The translations under genes and the position numbers were made by a program. The notes beneath the pieces are model-generated. The model saw only the letters and a program-made list of their open reading frames with translations, was not told the origin of the DNA and searched no databases. From NCBI RefSeq assembly GCF_000426065.1, contig NZ_AUEQ01000011.1, positions 248,001-312,000 of the forward strand: 64,000 nucleotides of DNA, written 5' to 3'. Of the stretch, positions 61,306 to 64,000 are shown one piece after another. This DNA is from Mycobacterium sp. URHD0025. GTDB taxonomy: Bacteria; Actinomycetota; Actinomycetes; Mycobacteriales; Mycobacteriaceae. The number at the start of each line of letters is the position of its first letter. The first letter of the stretch is position 1.

Positions 61306-61368
61306 GTGAACCATCCGTTGGTCCAGAATCCAGTTGTGCGCCAGTTCTACCCGCCCTATCCAGGCTGA
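61306..61368 (+). pseudogene. Collapsed 20-codon copy of the preceding membrane-protein gene
   Basis: The leader and start (TTCGAGGGGGACGCGTGAAC) closely match those of the gene at 60530 (GTCGAGGGGGATGCGTGAAC). The frame is 20 codons, MNHP at the start and FYPPYPG at the end, versus MNYP and QYPPYQG there; everything between is missing. It looks like a duplicate that lost its middle, or a living short peptide gene: the ribosome-binding site is intact. Confidence 0.6.
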
Positions 61369-61420
61369 TCTGCGAAGGTCTTTGTGCGGACCCCGCCAAT
61401 CATCCAGGATCGGAGCAGCA

Positions 61421-61966
61421 GTGACCTCTCCCCACGGACCCCGAGGCGCGAAGTTTCCCGACGAGCCGAGTGATCCGGAGCGAGGTGACCAAGAGCCCGA
61501 ACCAGCCGCCTCGCCCAGTGCGGTCACGGTGATCATCACGGCCGTCCTGGCGGGGCTCGGTGGCCTGCTGACGCTCGGCAACGGCATTCTCGGGCTGACC
61601 GGACTTGCCGCACTCGCCGGTGACGCGGGCTTGCGAACGCTGGCCCTCAGGGCCGCCGGGGCGCTCACGTTGACGGTCCTCGCGACTCTGCTGAGCGTAG
61701 TCTGCGGAGTCCTTCTCCTGGCCGGCACTGTGGCGCTGTTGCGGCGCAAGATGATTGGCCGCCGGCTCATCGTCAGCGGCTGCGTGTTGCTCATCCTGGG
61801 CAGCCTGATCAGTCTCGGGCTGACCTTGGCCACGACGGCCGGCTACGGGACGCCAGGAACCAACGGGCCGGCAATCTTGAGCCTCATACTGCCCATCGCC
61901 ACGCTCGTGTTGGTCCTGCTGCCGTCGACCGCCACGTGGATTCGAGCGGCCCTCCCGAGGCCATGA
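61421..61966 (+). CDS. Membrane protein similar to the gene at 60530
   Basis: 181 residues. A short Pro/Glu-rich N-terminus is followed by four helices in the same order: VTVIITAVLAGLGGLLTLGNG, LTLTVLATLLSVVCGVLLLA, LIVSGCVLLILGSLISLGLT and LSLILPIATLVLVLLPS. RRKMIGRRLIV mirrors QRKMLGRWLVV in its neighbour, so they are paralogues. GTG 61421 has GGAG 5 nt upstream. Function unknown. Confidence 0.75.
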   Translation: MTSPHGPRGAKFPDEPSDPERGDQEPEPAASPSAVTVIITAVLAGLGGLLTLGNGILGLTGLAALAGDAGLRTLALRAAGALTLTVLATLLSVVCGVLLLAGTVALLRRKMIGRRLIVSGCVLLILGSLISLGLTLATTAGYGTPGTNGPAILSLILPIATLVLVLLPSTATWIRAALPRP

Positions 61967-62057
61967 CCTCAGCGCCGCAGGACCGTCGACTTCTACTCAG
62001 GGGTTGAGCGAGAACGGAATTCGCCGCCCCCACGTCGAAAACGGTGCGCGCGCGGAC

Positions 62058-63725
62058 TCAGCCGCTAGGTTTGTCGGCCGACTCCAACTCCGGCTCCATC
62101 TGGGGCTCTGGCTCCGGCTTGGGCTCGACCCCGACACGATCCGCCGACGGCCGCAACCAGTCAGGCAACCACCGCGGCGGGCTGTCGGGAGCCCGGTCGA
62201 ACACTCCACCGGTGGGGTCGTCGATGCGGCCGCCGTGACGGACCAGATCGAGCTCCGGACGATAGATTTGACGAACCACCAACGCACACAGCACGATCAC
62301 CGCGAGGTCGCGGAGCAACACAGTGGTGGTGAACCATTGCTCGGGCAGGCCCTTGTTGGCCTCGCCGTACAGGTAGAGCATGCGCGGCACCCACACGAGG
62401 GCGTCGATCGTCATCCACGCCAACAGAATTCGCCGATGCGGCAGGGCCAGCACGGCCAGCGGCACCAGCCACAGTGAAAACTGCGGGCTCCACACTTTGT
62501 TGGTCAGCAGGAAGGCGGCCACCACGAGGAAAGCCAGTTGCGCCACCCGAGGCCGCTGTGGTGCGGTCAATGCGACGTAGCCGATCGCGATACAGCACGC
62601 CGCGAACAAGACCGCGGTGACCGTGTTGAGCACCGTCGGCGGCTGCCAGAACCCGAGGTCCGGATCGAAGCCGCGCCACCCGGTGAACGACTTCACCACG
62701 TTGTACAGCGAATCCATATCGTCACCGCGACGGGTGTTGAGCCGGAAGAACTCTGACCAGCCCCGCGGGAAGAGCAACATGATCGGCAGGTTGACCGCCA
62801 GCCAGACCAGCACGGCCGCAACCGCCGTCTTGCCGACCTCACGCAGTCGCCCGGTGCGCAGCCCGAGCAGCACCAGCGGAACGAACAGCAACAGCGGATA
62901 CAGCTTGGCGGCCACGCCGATTCCGATCAACGCCCCGGCCCACACCGGTTTTCGACGAGCCCAGGCGAGCATCGCGCCGGCGGCGGAGGCGGTGGCCAGC
63001 GCGTCGAAGTTGGTGAACACCTGGAAGATCACGATCGGCGAACCCGCCACCAGCGCGGCATCCCACACCCGCCGCCCGGCCATCCGTGCGGTGGCCCAGA
63101 TCGTGGCCAACCAGGCCAGCGCCAGACCGAACGCCGAGATGTTGAAGAACATCACCACTTCGGCGACGAGCGGGACCGACACCAGCTTGGTCACCGCGGT
63201 GTAGGTCTTGGCCAGCGACATCGACACGTACTGGTAAAGCCCGGTGAGCACCGGGTACTCCATGTAGCGGATCGCCGGGCTGCCGTCGTACTGCATGCGG
63301 GGCTTGCCGGTCGCGTCGTTCTCGACCCAACTGGATTTGTAGGGAAACTTGCCGAGGTTCAACAACTCTGCGGTGTAGAGCGGAACCGTGTCGGAGTAAC
63401 ACAGTTCGTAATAGGCCCGGTTGTTCTCCCAGTTGGCCACGCGCTCGCCCGCGGTGCCCTTGCCGGTGGTCTGCAGACAGGCGGCTTTGGTCGTGTACCC
63501 CAACGCCAGGAACACCACGGCGATGATGAACATCACCCGCAGTGGCGTCATGAACCGCGCCCTGCCGATCAGCGCATGCCGGCCGACGGGTCCGCCGACA
63601 GTCTGAGACAGCGCCTCGGCCAGCTGGTCGTTGCGGCTGGGGAGGTCGCGGTCGTCGGCACCCCGCCGGTCTTCTGCCGGCGGAGCCGGCGAGACCAGCC
63701 CAGCCGGCGATCGCTCGTCCGTCAC
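62058..63725 (-). CDS. GT-87/DUF2029 membrane mannosyltransferase-like protein (Rv0051 type)
   Basis: 555 residues with about ten transmembrane helices, a polar N-terminus and an acidic C-terminal tail (EPKPEPEPQ). Conserved features are the first outer loop NNRAYYELCYSDTVPLY, RYMEYPVLTGLYQY and FTNFDALATASAAGAMLAWARRKPVWAGALIG. Family members use polyprenyl-phosphate sugars outside the membrane. The gene overlaps ponA as ATGA. The acceptor is unknown. Confidence 0.85.
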   Translation of the reverse strand: MTDERSPAGLVSPAPPAEDRRGADDRDLPSRNDQLAEALSQTVGGPVGRHALIGRARFMTPLRVMFIIAVVFLALGYTTKAACLQTTGKGTAGERVANWENNRAYYELCYSDTVPLYTAELLNLGKFPYKSSWVENDATGKPRMQYDGSPAIRYMEYPVLTGLYQYVSMSLAKTYTAVTKLVSVPLVAEVVMFFNISAFGLALAWLATIWATARMAGRRVWDAALVAGSPIVIFQVFTNFDALATASAAGAMLAWARRKPVWAGALIGIGVAAKLYPLLLFVPLVLLGLRTGRLREVGKTAVAAVLVWLAVNLPIMLLFPRGWSEFFRLNTRRGDDMDSLYNVVKSFTGWRGFDPDLGFWQPPTVLNTVTAVLFAACCIAIGYVALTAPQRPRVAQLAFLVVAAFLLTNKVWSPQFSLWLVPLAVLALPHRRILLAWMTIDALVWVPRMLYLYGEANKGLPEQWFTTTVLLRDLAVIVLCALVVRQIYRPELDLVRHGGRIDDPTGGVFDRAPDSPPRWLPDWLRPSADRVGVEPKPEPEPQMEPELESADKPSG

Positions 63726-64000
63726 GGAGGCGGCGGTGGCACCGGAACGCCCGGCGCGCCGGGCACAACGGGAGCTCCCGGCGGCGGTCCGATCGGCACG
63801 GTCGTCGGAGGGCCGATCGGGATCGTGATACCCGGGGCCACTTCGATGGTCGGTTGGATCACGGTCTCCGAAGGCATCACCGACACCTGCGGGCCCGTCG
63901 GCAGCGTTCCGGGCGGCGGGGCCGCCGGGGCCTGCGGCACACCCGCGTAGCCGCCGATCTCCGTCGGCTTGGGGAAGGTCTCCTTGTCGGTGCCTTCCAG
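63722..64000 (-). CDS. ponA1: Penicillin-binding protein 1A/PonA C-terminus (5' part beyond window)
   Basis: The visible 92 residues begin LEGTDKETFPKPTEIGG and end in a Pro/Gly/Val-rich tail, VPVPPPPP. This is the end of the class A penicillin-binding protein, a peptidoglycan synthase; the catalytic domains lie beyond the window. The identification rests mostly on synteny with Rv0050-Rv0051 and the proline-rich tail. Confidence 0.75.
   Translation of the reverse strand: MEGTDKETFPKPTEIGGYAGVPQAPAAPPPGTLPTGPQVSVMPSETVIQPTIEVAPGITIPIGPPTTVPIGPPPGAPVVPGAPGVPVPPPPP

Overview
The window is a high-GC actinobacterial chromosome segment, almost certainly from a fast-growing Mycobacterium (Mycolicibacterium). 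The evidence is the ponA – GT-87 membrane protein – rpsF – ssb – rpsR – rplI – dnaB order at the right end, an MmpS/MmpL pair, a fused HadA/HadB dehydratase, Rv2525c-type DUF1906 Tat proteins, an F420-type LLM oxidoreductase, and many starts placed 6-8 nt after a TANNNT -10 element (leaderless transcripts). No rRNA, tRNA, CRISPR array, insertion sequence or prophage was seen.

Layout. 1-6.2 kb: GH5-type secreted hydrolase (cut by the window edge), methyltransferase, SDR, zinc-ribbon membrane protein with a possible leaderless leader peptide, Ala/Pro-rich secreted protein, L,D-transpeptidase. 6.6-11.5 kb: a conservon (sensor kinase-like protein, Roadblock, DUF742, small GTPase; the Rv3365c-Rv3362c type) followed by an MHYT membrane protein. 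11.5-23.4 kb: ArsR/AHSA1 pair with a clear operator, MmpS-like lipoprotein, secreted lipase-like protein, divergent NTF2/PadR pair, HadAB fusion, mmpS-mmpL, and a DUF1906 / SCO6745-like / maleylpyruvate-isomerase-like operon. 24-32 kb: a divergent TetR gene and a tightly overlapping catabolic operon (extradiol dioxygenase, FAH hydrolase, MhpA-like flavin hydroxylase, P450), then a SRPBCC–acyl-CoA synthetase fusion and a FabH-type ketosynthase. 33-39 kb: an ABC-F ATPase and a second type II topoisomerase (GyrB-like plus GyrA-like), probably the TopoNM type known from M. smegmatis. 39-45 kb: reductases, a second DUF1906 protein, a beta-lactamase-like lipoprotein and a coiled-coil M15-like peptidase.

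45.6-53.5 kb: a GntR regulator divergent from a tartrate/C4-hydroxyacid operon (TarD-like D-tartrate dehydratase, DctA, 2-hydroxyacid dehydrogenase, tartrate/D-malate dehydrogenase, and a DUF5718-type protein carrying FAH-fold metal motifs). A 41-codon secreted-peptide gene behind tandem palindromes and an MBL-fold hydrolase follow. 53.5-56.6 kb: TetR and amidase sharing two near-identical operators, then an SDR. 56.8-64 kb: the conserved dnaB / ribosomal protein / ssb / ponA core locus, plus a family of small membrane proteins that includes a collapsed 20-codon copy.

The most notable observations are the GyrA-like topoisomerase subunit, which naturally carries Gly at the position equivalent to GyrA Asp94; the SRPBCC–ANL fusion beside the ring-cleavage operon; the DUF5718/FAH-like gene in the tartrate operon; and the peptide gene under tandem GATACC-N4-GGTATC palindromes.
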